Assembly (NCBI GenBank): GCA_902141825.1
Contig: CABFPG010000002.1
Span: forward strand, 737,810 to 801,809
Direction: 5' to 3'
Source of the DNA: Thalassocella blandensis
GTDB lineage: Bacteria; Pseudomonadota; Gammaproteobacteria; Pseudomonadales; Cellvibrionaceae
Length of the DNA stretch: 64,000 nt
In this document: piece after piece, positions 60,301 to 64,000 of the stretch
Layout of the letters: each line of letters begins with the position of its first letter
Position numbering within the stretch: position 1 is the stretch's first letter
The notes under the pieces: generated by a model
Told to the model about the DNA's origin: nothing
The model's database searches: none
What the model saw: only the letters and a program-made list of their open reading frames with translations
Program-made: the position numbers and the translations under genes

Positions 60301-62859
60301 TCCCACGTCACTAGTAGCGCTATCCGTATTTGAGTTTATCGTAACGTTAAGAATATCATTTCCATCTGACATCGAATCGACAAATACTTCACTAAATTCC
60401 ACTCCATCAATAGCATTTAGATTTAGATTTATTGTATGCGCAGTTGTTTCTTCGTTACCCCAACCATAAATAAATTGCCCTAATATTTCACCGTGATTTC
60501 CAATATTTTCACCTTCAACAATGATGTCGGCAAGATCAGCGGCGTCATCAGCGTCTTCGCCAAAATGGATAGTTTTACCAGTAATAGAGATGTTTGTTGT
60601 TTTAGGCGTCGGGCTAGTAGCCGCGGAGGGATAAGCTTCACCAACGAAAAATGTTTTTAACGCTACGTCGTTAGTAGAATTTACTGTGACGTTACCGCCA
60701 CCAGAAACTGAACGAACATCAATCAAGCCATCAAGGTTAACGCTCGCAGACATTTGTTGGCTGGAAATCGTATCGCCACTAATTTGCGCCCCCAAAAAAA
60801 GATCACCGCCGCCAGTGCGTAAAATACCCCCGGTATAACTTGAATAGTTCGGGTTGGAGTCAGCAGGAGCTATGCGGTCGAGGACTCGTCCACCAATCAA
60901 AGATGTCGAAGCATCTAAACCAATTGCGCCACCCGCAGTACTAACAATGGAGGTACCTAGATCTATGTTTGTGCCTTGGGCGAAGAAGTAACCACCGTTG
61001 GTTTCGATGCTTGATGCTCCAAGTAGTATATTTCCATTTGAACCATCGTAGTTGGCATTGAACTGAATATTCAGAGAATCGCCACTATTATCAACATCCG
61101 ATATTTTGTTCCCACCAAGATCAATATCTCCATGAGCGTTCAGCACTAAAGTCCCTGTACCAATTCCATTGTAATCGATTTTATCAATAAGGCTTATTAG
61201 GCCAGTTTGCCCCGTGTTATCTGGCTCGGGCCTTGCTGTTTGGATAGTTACTGTGCCGCCTGCAAGTACAGCCAAAATATTTTGTATATCAACGAATGCA
61301 CTATTATTATTTGCAGTAAATGTTGTGGCTTTAGGAATTGTTGTAGTCGTTTCATCTATATTGATATTATCATCATCCTCATCCCGAATAGTGATGTTGT
61401 AAGGATCTATTAACCATTCTCCAGCCTGCCCTGCAATAGAAGTTACAATGGGACTTCTCAGTATTTCAAATCCTTGCAGTCCAGACGTTTCGATAAAACC
61501 ACCATCACCGCCTCGCTCACCGCCAGCGGCACTCAAATAGCCGTAAATTCTTGCCGTATTTTCAGCAAAAGTAATTACACGACCACCATCACCCGCCTGC
61601 CAGGCATCGGCATTAACATGAGTATCTTCCCCAAGGAAGATGAACTCAGCATTGCGTACAGATTTATTTGCACCAGTCTCGTCTCCCCCCACTAAAACTT
61701 GGCCACCACCTTTAGCGCCAGATGCACTAACTTTAGCATTCTCACTTAACCCAACCTTGTTACCGAGAAGCTTAATATCACCGCCAATTCCATTTTCAGC
61801 GTCAGCAGTCACTAGCCCATCATGCGTTATAAGTGTTTTATCATTACTATGTATCTCAAGATGTCCCAAATTATTGCTATTTTTGCTGTTTGAGGCGATT
61901 TCCCCACTCGATTCAATATTCTCACCCAGCAAAACGATATCACCGCCGACTTCACCTGAAGCTTTAATGCTTCCGGTATTAACGACGTTGGCACCTCGGC
62001 CTAAAGTGAAAGTACCATCTTCATGAACAACAACACTTGTAGAGCCTTGCATACCCTCCGCATTAACGGCTCCCGAAAATATATCCTGGCTCACGCTAGC
62101 TGATATCAATATTTGCCCATCTTCGGCTTTTATTTCGCCGGAATTAACAATGGCTGGGTCCACACCAATGTCATCTTGCAGTATCTCTTTGCTCACACGA
62201 ACGCCGAGTAAGCCTTCTTCATCAAATGTGACAACCGCCTCTTTACCAGCGGCTAGATTGACCGCACCTAGCTTCGCACTAATCAAGCCATTGTTTTCCA
62301 CTCGCTGACCAATTAAAGAAATTGATCCGCCCGTTGATGCATTGAGTAAGCCATTATTGATAACAACCCCGTCAGTCCCCTCAATAGCTTTAAAGGTGTA
62401 ATCCCCATTCATAAAATCATCTGGGTCGATAGAAAGCCCGCTCGCCAAGATACCGCCAGCATTAATGACAGAATCTTTACCAAAAATAATGCCGTTCGGG
62501 TTTACCAGAATCACGTGCCCATTTGCATCAATTTGCCCCATGATGCGTGAGCCTTGGTTGCTCAAAATACGGTTGAGAGAAACAGAAGAAGAATCCGGCT
62601 GGATGTAATTAACGCGCTCATCAGAATTGACGTTATAGCTTTGCCAATCGATCGACATGCGATCGGTCGCTTGTTCGATAGTTGTCGTAGTGCCGGAAGT
62701 AGTGATAGAGCCACTTCCTCCGGTGACGGTTCCACCTTCAGGGCCAGCGAAAACTGAGGCGCTACTGACCAAAAAGGTCTTGCAAATCAGTAGCTTGAGC
62801 GGTGTTAGTAAAGAGGGTTGGCGAATAAAAGATTGGCGTGAGGGGGCACTCATACTCAT
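42391..62859 (-). CDS. Giant TpsA-type filamentous adhesin, 6822 residues
   Basis: A single uninterrupted frame of 20.5 kb. ATG 62859 is used here; AGGA 7 bases before the ATG two codons later makes 62853 equally likely. It has an extended signal peptide (cut near SVFA-GPEGG, about 38) and a TPS secretion domain with NPNGIIFG (120-127) and adjacent FHA-like strands up to about 300. Residues about 300-2250 are hemagglutinin-type beta-helix repeats with many GGNITV/SGG-type strands. Residues about 2260-5940 consist of about 40 Trp-led GG repeats (see the repeat entry). Residues about 5960-6822 return to hemagglutinin-like strands and end in an acidic DDDTDEDSYL tail. There is no VENN motif, no toxin-like end and no RGD obvious. 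It should be a surface-exposed or released adhesin; tpsB is next in the operon. Confidence 0.95.
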   Translation of the reverse strand: MSMSAPSRQSFIRQPSLLTPLKLLICKTFLVSSASVFAGPEGGTVTGGSGSITTSGTTTTIEQATDRMSIDWQSYNVNSDERVNYIQPDSSSVSLNRILSNQGSRIMGQIDANGHVILVNPNGIIFGKDSVINAGGILASGLSIDPDDFMNGDYTFKAIEGTDGVVINNGLLNASTGGSISLIGQRVENNGLISAKLGAVNLAAGKEAVVTFDEEGLLGVRVSKEILQDDIGVDPAIVNSGEIKAEDGQILISASVSQDIFSGAVNAEGMQGSTSVVVHEDGTFTLGRGANVVNTGSIKASGEVGGDIVLLGENIESSGEIASNSKNSNNLGHLEIHSNDKTLITHDGLVTADAENGIGGDIKLLGNKVGLSENAKVSASGAKGGGQVLVGGDETGANKSVRNAEFIFLGEDTHVNADAWQAGDGGRVITFAENTARIYGYLSAAGGERGGDGGFIETSGLQGFEILRSPIVTSIAGQAGEWLIDPYNITIRDEDDDNINIDETTTTIPKATTFTANNNSAFVDIQNILAVLAGGTVTIQTARPEPDNTGQTGLISLIDKIDYNGIGTGTLVLNAHGDIDLGGNKISDVDNSGDSLNIQFNANYDGSNGNILLGASSIETNGGYFFAQGTNIDLGTSIVSTAGGAIGLDASTSLIGGRVLDRIAPADSNPNYSSYTGGILRTGGGDLFLGAQISGDTISSQQMSASVNLDGLIDVRSVSGGGNVTVNSTNDVALKTFFVGEAYPSAATSPTPKTTNISITGKTIHFGEDADDAADLADIIVEGENIGNHGEILGQFIYGWGNEETTAHTINLNLNAIDGVEFSEVFVDSMSDGNDILNVTINSNTDSATSDVGDLDISNDFGFSLGGGNFIVSNAYDFTLNDFLATNGGNLSVIANSVTHTGLIETSGGNIIIGGSFDDSELGYAKNPIATTITSSDNGEYDTRSTSGKGGNLYIFADEDISLRWLDVRSASTITEANEIFVDGASVTLNSSLEYDLTNFTISAEDAISIYSAYFDNSGSVSADRLNLSLFAGGSYTKTNEEISSSGVITITDADIWLSGGDFVANGYSLDILDTNYDSASDDNGRRLAQDYFATEGGRFIVGGKLIDDAIVPFALGGSFNADPQVFLLTNSRDNASGNTAGDIYINAAGDVTLSHLETSDALDSFHRLSSTSLLGFDLSVIAGDDVFITEDIDFDYLVGSGANSITFTSNNSDTADGTNAIAVDTLITSNSSNDQINLTFNTTGSNAVGFINTQVIDTNGGNLNIGVTSSVSIQEDIETNGGDFTSSGLDFTLGGSGTDYSIDTGAGNITDPTYGTVAVGGSVTINNTGAVQLYDDVTTNGGSFTVGSSTERATSFASYRASGDVSLVDTGSVSGGGDIAIYSVGAMELHVFEFSDEDGVTVNNWFEGETSPAQRNAVDVLLDSEEGTITFHTDWDYGSINDGFKDTDDTEIDSLDPDELTSYISNLVINAGANIDLHARFDNGSDANTLNLTMTAKESINIDDDKNFYLGEGDWKSQSKNLYFGTLSGTGGHLNTEGGDVLIDASGEVEIYVKHYGLRTYGGDFTIGNTISPTSVEIVITAGALDTTVGTNENLDPEASSNGDITITSSGVIEIGEIETRSCEGCGELTLNAGGAVTQTNKWLVYGETDINNSSNTITLTNSENDFNDTVSLDGSVVQITDVNSLDIGASSVGSLDGVASGTISDSGDIVVTGTSSFTAGSNAIILDSGSNNFGDAVTIVSASQLTLNDLDDLILGNITIAGSGEANSITAGGAITQPSSQNISIVSSSASNVVGSLTITGGSVQTNDISTFGSDNQSGGTVTLIANTGAIVTGAITTDSGSTLDPGDNAIDGIDGSGIWDYYESDFSGYSAGLINLTANGADGSVNVQELSAKGASGLDDRDESCFGSCYTGAPGGLGGDITISSTGVVTLAGAVNSDGGNASTTGTGDNDIAPGGNAGIIKVTGSQINVGGNISAQGGYLADSDSVDDNDLALNGASGSITLSGNVVLTDNIVIDNVSNEVTNYEEIESADLTINGPVNASGGSETLTITSSDIYLRGVLGGSSRLGALVLTAIDGTDGIEVGSEAETDGIPSTLYTITSSAITASGSNFYSGNINASGSAGGVIDIDAVGGEVFVGNLNSSSTGVNVGGAITIDAADIAVGSLDSSSVGDNGGVVTITATDSRENASPTISVDGDINASGTTQGAVSFVLAGAPINNVSNGSATFSLDSGFYTSDFSVAGNSSLEAGMVDTLVIQLAGDQTAEWTMDAANSGDITDGSATSNISFNGIENLHGGNQADLFDIGNYAFLEIRGFGGGDEFNILDNIALDLYGGEGNDVFNIDSSVNGRIDGGEDNDEFYFATSAVVITGAGIFGGDGDDEFYLQTDDVNIQVDSLIQGGAGSDTIYGYHDADEDAGNNWELTGPDSGNVSNENQASVVYFSGIETIEGGNQVDTDPGVDEVLEGGTDDFTLSADFTGTIHANSGYDSILVSEARIYDVSLDGALALDGAAVDISDIEAIKNDGSAEGFGLRLSALDTPDDITNTWTISGANTGSVTESSSSIDFEGFEALYGNNANDTFEFSDSTSVVNRIEGGEGVNSVDFRTGVASAGGDRDVFIVDAGSDITESFELAEIDWLVGDSTTTNSITIVSSNNFNWYVRSYHNTSPLDTDPTVNGVNDGQVALRVNASTETSLFNFVDFENITGGSGNDYFTIGNHASDVYGLTGTISGGDGIDRITGRNAEVDWTIQQDAEGYAVGSFTNDIAAGSTSFNQIEYIRGGSAIDDFDLTTVTDVEDANFNIVLNGGDAIDTIDLPAGGVSITIGEDYEGLSLVSIDKIIADVDAIADNHLYFFSGADENVEWWILNTNSGSVGIVGDDKTVFANFGHLHGGAGNDEFDFTQTGTADEASVLSISGVDDSGLGVEETNTIKGFNQSTTWTVTGDQSGRVAFNVSGGTNYVGSFSGINKLQGGTANDLFVVQAAGDIQEFDGGAGAGTNTLRFGTRTNTNSQWSITTSDTSVERRNTSDNSLISTAEFSNIQSIRGGTGTDIFTIQDINTALGITLNAFSGNDELIVDQADVVGNYVARFDGTDIVVERTYDELGTPTTVDLYTISGVELIDAENTSGMTLVADFGSGSNVWNVTGANIGSLANGTGASAPALDFENIGNLEGSTLADTFTFSVTGSISGALDGVGNSGNSLTLEAAGNTWTLGDAFAGEVDSSDVGSAADFTFSNIQSINGNADTLIGRNQNNHWTIVSQNTGSVVQNVEAPTDSISFSGMSNLWGNAGQDDFTLNTGGSVTGEIRGTASAITDGTSPDSITVLSLGTATVNWTVGSTSSSVDRVTAGIYSFENYTGGEGDDNFTISADFNQIEGAAGDDTFTLSATGIDGLIYGNASGETNSGADTLEGAATGTVAWELTDAFEGTYSNGGTVNFEQISTLNGRSSGNDQLTGRSQANDWVINNGVGTVNAHGSTADQVSFSGMDEFVGRDFVDDFTLTGAFGTVVGAGAKDIFRLAAAASGTIYGESALASPGADNVIYGATSGTTEWQLNDATAHAGEISNGGNSVTFAQVNELRGRSTADIIIARDQANDWIINDTASTVQSSSSAADQVTFYGMETKRGGDQIDEFTINQASFGTIEGAGNSDVFILNTGGISGNIFGNVTGGSIGSTDSITGFTSGETVWTLNNANAGTVTNGGGTVAFSQIRTLNGNSTENDVIIGRNQENSWAISATNTVNQYENTADRVTFTGMDVIRGNAQVDHFNVSQSFGKIEGAGASDIFTMMASGIVGTLYGGLEGGTDDADDVLNGSTTGANEWSITGPNSGELTNGASDETITFYQIGSFGGNSGVDIFNLNADFGTIEGGLGEDVFNILAEGIEGTIYGEFEDSGIATDNVINGYDSSNSWLITGVHEGTLTNSGKTITFYQVDTLNGGDGSDQLTARSQSNTWEIGADNGTVNLQDNTADQMTFTSMETMVGGSGTDVFNVRADFGKIFGGNGSDLFYIHEAGITGTIYGQDELAVTNTYTDKLYGDDQGVNQFTITGAQQGTLTNGEVVSFYQVGQLEGRSSSDSLVARNQENTWEINASTANSSVNLKDDTADRMVFVSMETKVGGSGIDTFNINADFNTIEGGAGSDVFNVLVADLNGTIYGGTNAAAETTGNIINAYSNAASTFVINSVLESGEGEVFLRDIHTYNAAEFGDTKDNIQGLNQNNDWRITGDGVGTVTAADGTVVSFTNIEKLSGGTHNDIFYFEAGGLVDNIVAGIYSGGTEVAGAINTVVSRPGVINEWELEPGNSSLFNLRVSGEDDWYADDFSGIQVLQGNGDDIIEVITGAYAFTWNITGEGSGTVAADGRTYNFSGMRHIIGSSGSDTFNFFAGEDLESGGAILGLIDGNTGENTIVGRNAQTLWTLLDSDDVNDDYLNITLTDISEVDSGEAGYVYVKTVERITGIAGYSDESGHDGFNDFLVGVDSSTEWDVTGQNSGSIDVAGVSNDLAFDGIENLEGGAGIDAFVFSTINSSISGLVDGGESAAGDPEPAGDTLTLIGLTNGVIVELGPNPVFSAEPQFGRNIDTVVNANNFETIIGAERTNDQEIDQWVTITHSNDVKWDFTVGMDNDAIINEGYVEEYEPGTDFSVLIENSRVELFNFGSLQGGAGDENKVNVETGNSISGEHVPGSGLQDIEFSGSGFYVVDVDENLRSVQGNNNILIRLVDGTLYNFDTSILINDENAGTFTVDTDAVEDLVITFTGINQFETGNGDDQFIFENDGELTNGSINGGEGLNEIIARTLNVDIAFGLSEVSTTAVRPANGSYPNAGSMPDVYRVLQRGEDDGITEIANVTELNVDATSDVSLYSGESGLYVWNIGEEVDAEGGVEIQNTIERNSITELQFSGINAVFGGNADNEFNLFLLSEVSNVITGGSAGTDTVNLQNIVGDLDISVDTPAVSPDMDIYLAGIEQVNLAEGSHTLFGRTYEVGDFDASVPETYTNYWNLSGQSSGSLLYSNRSQTLSFNNVVHLVGGNYQDEFVVTGAAISDWGTIDAGDNALGQDTLTVGADIPLTARLHELVAGDRIVDSSESSYLDVANFESLTANAAISTGVNTLIGIESNAWIISATGNSVNGIEFENFDNLTGGAGQDQFVFNNALIAGVVDGGLNTVDAVDTVNITNQDNVLVQLGDEAVGDLNLIGIESINATGTGHTLAGENIDNEWKIDTANTGTVNTETAFEGFANLTGGSANDDFIFASTGSLSGIIDGGTNGEDTVALTNITSSLVVSLDQTLTSADLRIQNIDELVANDDATLSNELVAANQENTWIINGRNAGELNGMAFSGFSNLTGNGNVDEFFFDQFTTSIHDVITGVIDGAGNSDIVDTTGVTNDLVIALHDDLDVTADLHLVSIEDVNANTDLQTTNELIGGNANNTWEIDEVNAGTVGTTSFEGFAILTGGGLNDLFRLDGNDTITGAIRGATGADTLDIENLDDAVTVVIGETNLHVGDLVIDSIETINASDLGNTLVAENANNIWTMQLTDSGLLNSDLGYQVAFNGFANLIGGALQDTFNFNREANRDDILTGYIDAGAGDNDIINIDGLLAFETLALGTVGDINVVNSGTLRAINVETVTATNAPANVNYGLVGDNNKNEWLLDGENSGSLDHIAFSGFSNLTGGSQSDDFILDGNDSVSGVIDGGATQNGFKDTVDVKGLNAGITASFDVAYEADLRVQNIDELHAALSETKDNILVGPNSQTSWVINGENEGSMNGTVFSGFNRLIGREAVDSFAFIGTNSVIENGVEGGDNLDDELDMSESIGEVVVRLGQSMPGGVTGVEKFVGNGDTSTIIATEDTVNNWSISRMNGGTLTNGTDTIEFDAFNFLEGGNTTDNFVISAGGGVTGEISAGNGNDTLTIALPETSSGQVVFNGGAGDDDIVINGGVGATTTTYEANDDNETLFYSTQVDESLITYDVVFKDSESVEDNVNSSLLTILTRNNLDETLTLNGGNLTSTDWFQLSDADSGALTRIEFDNKNSISVEGDNTDTDTLLLDGVLIVNNRFSASDLAVVAVDSDVQIQANRAVFESTDGIGTSENRLGLETGSLQLQNLLGDAYIDHEGHLSFSGVTNPAGVVDIIASGNITSTGVLDSDNAFVLVSEGDITLSQANTLNGSVSLLTDKGVIEFANNDGTQFGNVSADKMTFTVTGNVSDSGVMSISDLVVNADASTAIDLSGSGHSFGQVVVNNANSVNIVNSDTDGMAVVGRGISGDFIAVSQSELNAGTISANNIVLTSNEAAVAIQNAQSAINSIFIEGEGVEIGNSLTVSSNISGNAITVIGNTGAVAIDRAINATNSSTGVSGDIVISGNTISQGNNGLISGENIALAANDDISLAANITAIGDLAIKSENGAINVSSTGATATTFQAQFLTMNAAGQLAVQDIDAERLFFEAGSMLQNGIITLASNEVEPEMSVINLSGQLQTAGSSQIIVDDQSLQINAGSALLNGTLSSQGSLDINLQSSSTIATQIAANDVNIDVASGGLQMQNGSTIAAVESAAVIASGNIQLAQVVATAEEGSVQLVSGGAITDSNGDANNVTSYNLDFATESGFGTDTDPLELVIGNLHGINNSGMVNIENTGDVSITALRNNGDIKLYNFTGDVTMVQTTENYDNKQSAIAGTNNAMTAGGVIATRYTTGTITLEVEGDLLATGNRFQFERPDVVADHVNILTEGAFGSIGRPLMLFVRTSGTILPLGRGAKPDCGFNTCPANGFDGIEDLTDTSVFGSVNELLVEVEPIDQVDPAVFTDLRNYSFDDISILMPRDQRYDDDTDEDSYL
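45040..56080 (-). repeat. About 40 diverged repeats of roughly 92 residues inside the adhesin
   Basis: Counting by eye gives about 40 units, from TAEWTMDAANSG (near 56065) to NNWSISRMNGG (near 45330). A typical unit reads N-x-W-x-I/L-x-G-x-N-x-G-x-L/V, then a phi-x-F-x-x-F/I-x-x-L-x-GG-x-x-x-D-x-F-x-F/L core, then G-x-I-x-GG-x-G-x-D-x-I/L. The Trp is kept in nearly all units (two have Phe instead). The GGxGxD steps resemble single RTX nonapeptide turns but occur once or twice per unit. Identity between units is low except in the middle, where several (about 50500-52600) are closer to each other. Confidence 0.85.
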
Positions 62860-62955
62860 TTCCTATCAACATCCAGAATTGTCTTAATCCAGGGAGAAAA
62901 ACCAATAAAAACGATATAAAGAGCTAGGTCGCTATTCCATTAGCTCTTATTGAAA

Positions 62956-62984
62956 GCCGCGATTGTATATTAATTAATCGCGGC
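62956..62984. terminator. Hairpin between the propeller-type gene and tpsA
   Basis: Arms GCCGCGATT and AATCGCGGC with an 11-base AT-rich loop; on the minus strand it lies about 100 bases after the propeller-type gene and about 100 before tpsA, followed by TTTC. It may end most upstream transcripts; the tpsA promoter should lie in the remaining 220-base gap (62860-63081), where no clear -35/-10 pair was found. Confidence 0.55.
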
Positions 62985-63081
62985 CTTCCATACGCTTTTG
63001 CGCGTAAATCGACATAAGTCAAAGTTTTTAAAACTTAGTTAAAAGCAATGATTGGCAAGAACTGACAACTGAATGCTGAAT

Positions 63082-64000
63082 CTAATCATCCGTACAGTTA
63101 GTGTAATAAACACGCTCGCCAGTCTCCGGGTCGACAGCCAACAAAGCATTTAAGCCGGCATCGATAACTAGCAGCCAATCGTTTTCTGCATCATAGAAAA
63201 CTTCATTTGGCTCGACAAACATATTGTCGTTACCAGCATTTTCAAATTCCAACAGCAATTCTCGTGATCCAGTCTCTAAGTTCACAGAAATGATCCCTGG
63301 GATTCCAGGATCAGCAACATAAGCTTTATCTCTTTCGCTATCTACTTGAATAGTCCTCAAGTCTGGAGTGAAATTAACATCATCAGGATGAGTAGTATTT
63401 GTCGAAAAGTAAGCTGCGTTTGTCTCATCATTGAAAATTTTCAAACCTGAATTACTTAGATTAAAAGTAATATCTAAGATAATAATTCGATTCCTTAAAG
63501 AATCATATGCGATGCCAGTAGTGTCACTATCACCATTATCGTAAAATACTGACCGCATACCTGTTGTTTTATTAGCAATCGCAACTCCTCGCGATTCATT
63601 CGCGATAATCAGATTGTTAGAATCCGTAGGATCAAAAATCATCTCCCTTGGAGATTGAAACATAAACCCATCCGCCGGAAAATCATCAGTAGCAATCGCT
63701 GTTTTCTCGCCGGTTAAAAGATCTACAGAAAGAAGTTTATCCGACGTTCTATCGCCGACCCACATTATATTGCCATCAATCAAAAACCCCTCTGGCTGCT
63801 CATATGGATGAGTCGCATCGGCAAAGCTGCTATCAGAAAATAAGGTTCGCTCACCTGTATCCAAGTCCATCGCAAAAATGGTATCTAGGTCACGATCACT
63901 AATTAACACTCGATTACGGGCATGGTCAACCACTAACGCCACTGGACGGGTAAAGCTATTTGCACTACTAGGAAAATCCGCCAATGTTGCATCTTGTTTA
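63082..64000 (-). CDS. Beta-propeller (NHL/SMP-30-like) protein, C-terminal part only
   Basis: The frame is open to the right edge, so at least 306 residues are visible and the N-terminus lies outside; a TTG at 63984 need not be the start. The sequence has repeated propeller-blade strands of the form VLISDRDLDTIFAMDLDTGERTLFSD, AYVADPGIPGIISVNLETGSR and LLVIDAGLNALLAVDPETGER, each with the L/V-D-x-x-T/E-G-E pattern of NHL- or SMP-30-type blades, about 45-50 residues apart. At least five blades can be counted. It has no catalytic metal set that I can identify. It lies 220 bases upstream of tpsA on the same strand and may be co-expressed. Secretion cannot be judged without the N-terminus. Confidence 0.75.
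   Translation of the reverse strand, partial: KQDATLADFPSSANSFTRPVALVVDHARNRVLISDRDLDTIFAMDLDTGERTLFSDSSFADATHPYEQPEGFLIDGNIMWVGDRTSDKLLSVDLLTGEKTAIATDDFPADGFMFQSPREMIFDPTDSNNLIIANESRGVAIANKTTGMRSVFYDNGDSDTTGIAYDSLRNRIIILDITFNLSNSGLKIFNDETNAAYFSTNTTHPDDVNFTPDLRTIQVDSERDKAYVADPGIPGIISVNLETGSRELLLEFENAGNDNMFVEPNEVFYDAENDWLLVIDAGLNALLAVDPETGERVYYTNCTDD

Noticed and set aside
1..64000. CRISPR arrays, insertion sequences, integrases or prophage genes
   Set aside because: None seen: no spaced direct repeats of CRISPR type, no transposase or integrase motifs in any long frame.

Overview
The window looks like a chromosomal segment from a marine gammaproteobacterium, most likely of the Cellvibrionaceae (the Saccharophagus/Teredinibacter group). 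This placement is inference. It rests on housekeeping blocks that follow a Pseudomonas-like gene order as I remember it: NAD-glutamate dehydrogenase next to the moxR/bat cluster; the run pepN, DUF1315, glpG, phosphoesterase, nadK, DUF1853; and psrA-nagZ-MTI phosphorylase. The AT-leaning base composition and a very large surface adhesin also fit. No phage, insertion sequence, CRISPR array or plasmid function was seen.

Layout. 1-244: 5' end of a large NAD-glutamate dehydrogenase. 1066-8602: a tight six-gene moxR-DUF58-DUF4381-batA-batB/C-batD operon for envelope stress. 8642-15009: a signalling block on the minus strand, with a sugar-type periplasmic binding protein, a receiver-GGDEF diguanylate cyclase, a lone receiver, and a four-PAS histidine kinase whose N-terminus matches the ethylene-binding membrane domain of plant ETR1. 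16001-17386: an unrecognised membrane-anchored protein behind an 11-bp x 8 tandem repeat. 17512-28902: housekeeping and redox genes (YceI, cytochrome b561, pepN, DUF1315, glpG, phosphoesterase, nadK, DUF1853, cyclic-nucleotide-binding/rhodanese protein, D-cysteine desulfhydrase/ACC deaminase-like enzyme). 29048-30415: a coiled-coil protein with a C-terminal Cys/His cluster. 31047-31169: a 40-residue, very acidic small protein. 31702-31896: tRNA-Val and tRNA-Asp with a clear promoter and terminator. 32206-34776: a sodium/solute symporter facing a Gfo/Idh/MocA oxidoreductase. 35119-35523: an extended CsrA. 36325-40227: cold-shock protein, MTI phosphorylase, MscS channel, NagZ and PsrA. 40401-62859: a two-partner secretion system whose exoprotein is 6822 residues long. 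63082-64000: a beta-propeller-like protein running off the window.

Working together. The sensor kinase, lone receiver and diguanylate cyclase lie in one co-oriented block and could turn a membrane signal, possibly ethylene, into c-di-GMP output. CsrA, c-di-GMP and a giant secreted adhesin are all parts of the attachment/motility decision in this kind of bacterium, but no direct link between them is visible in the sequence.

The two most interesting items are the ETR1-like domain, which keeps all five ethylene/copper-critical residues, and the adhesin's central region of about 40 Trp-led, GG-rich repeats of roughly 92 residues, which I do not recognise as a named family.
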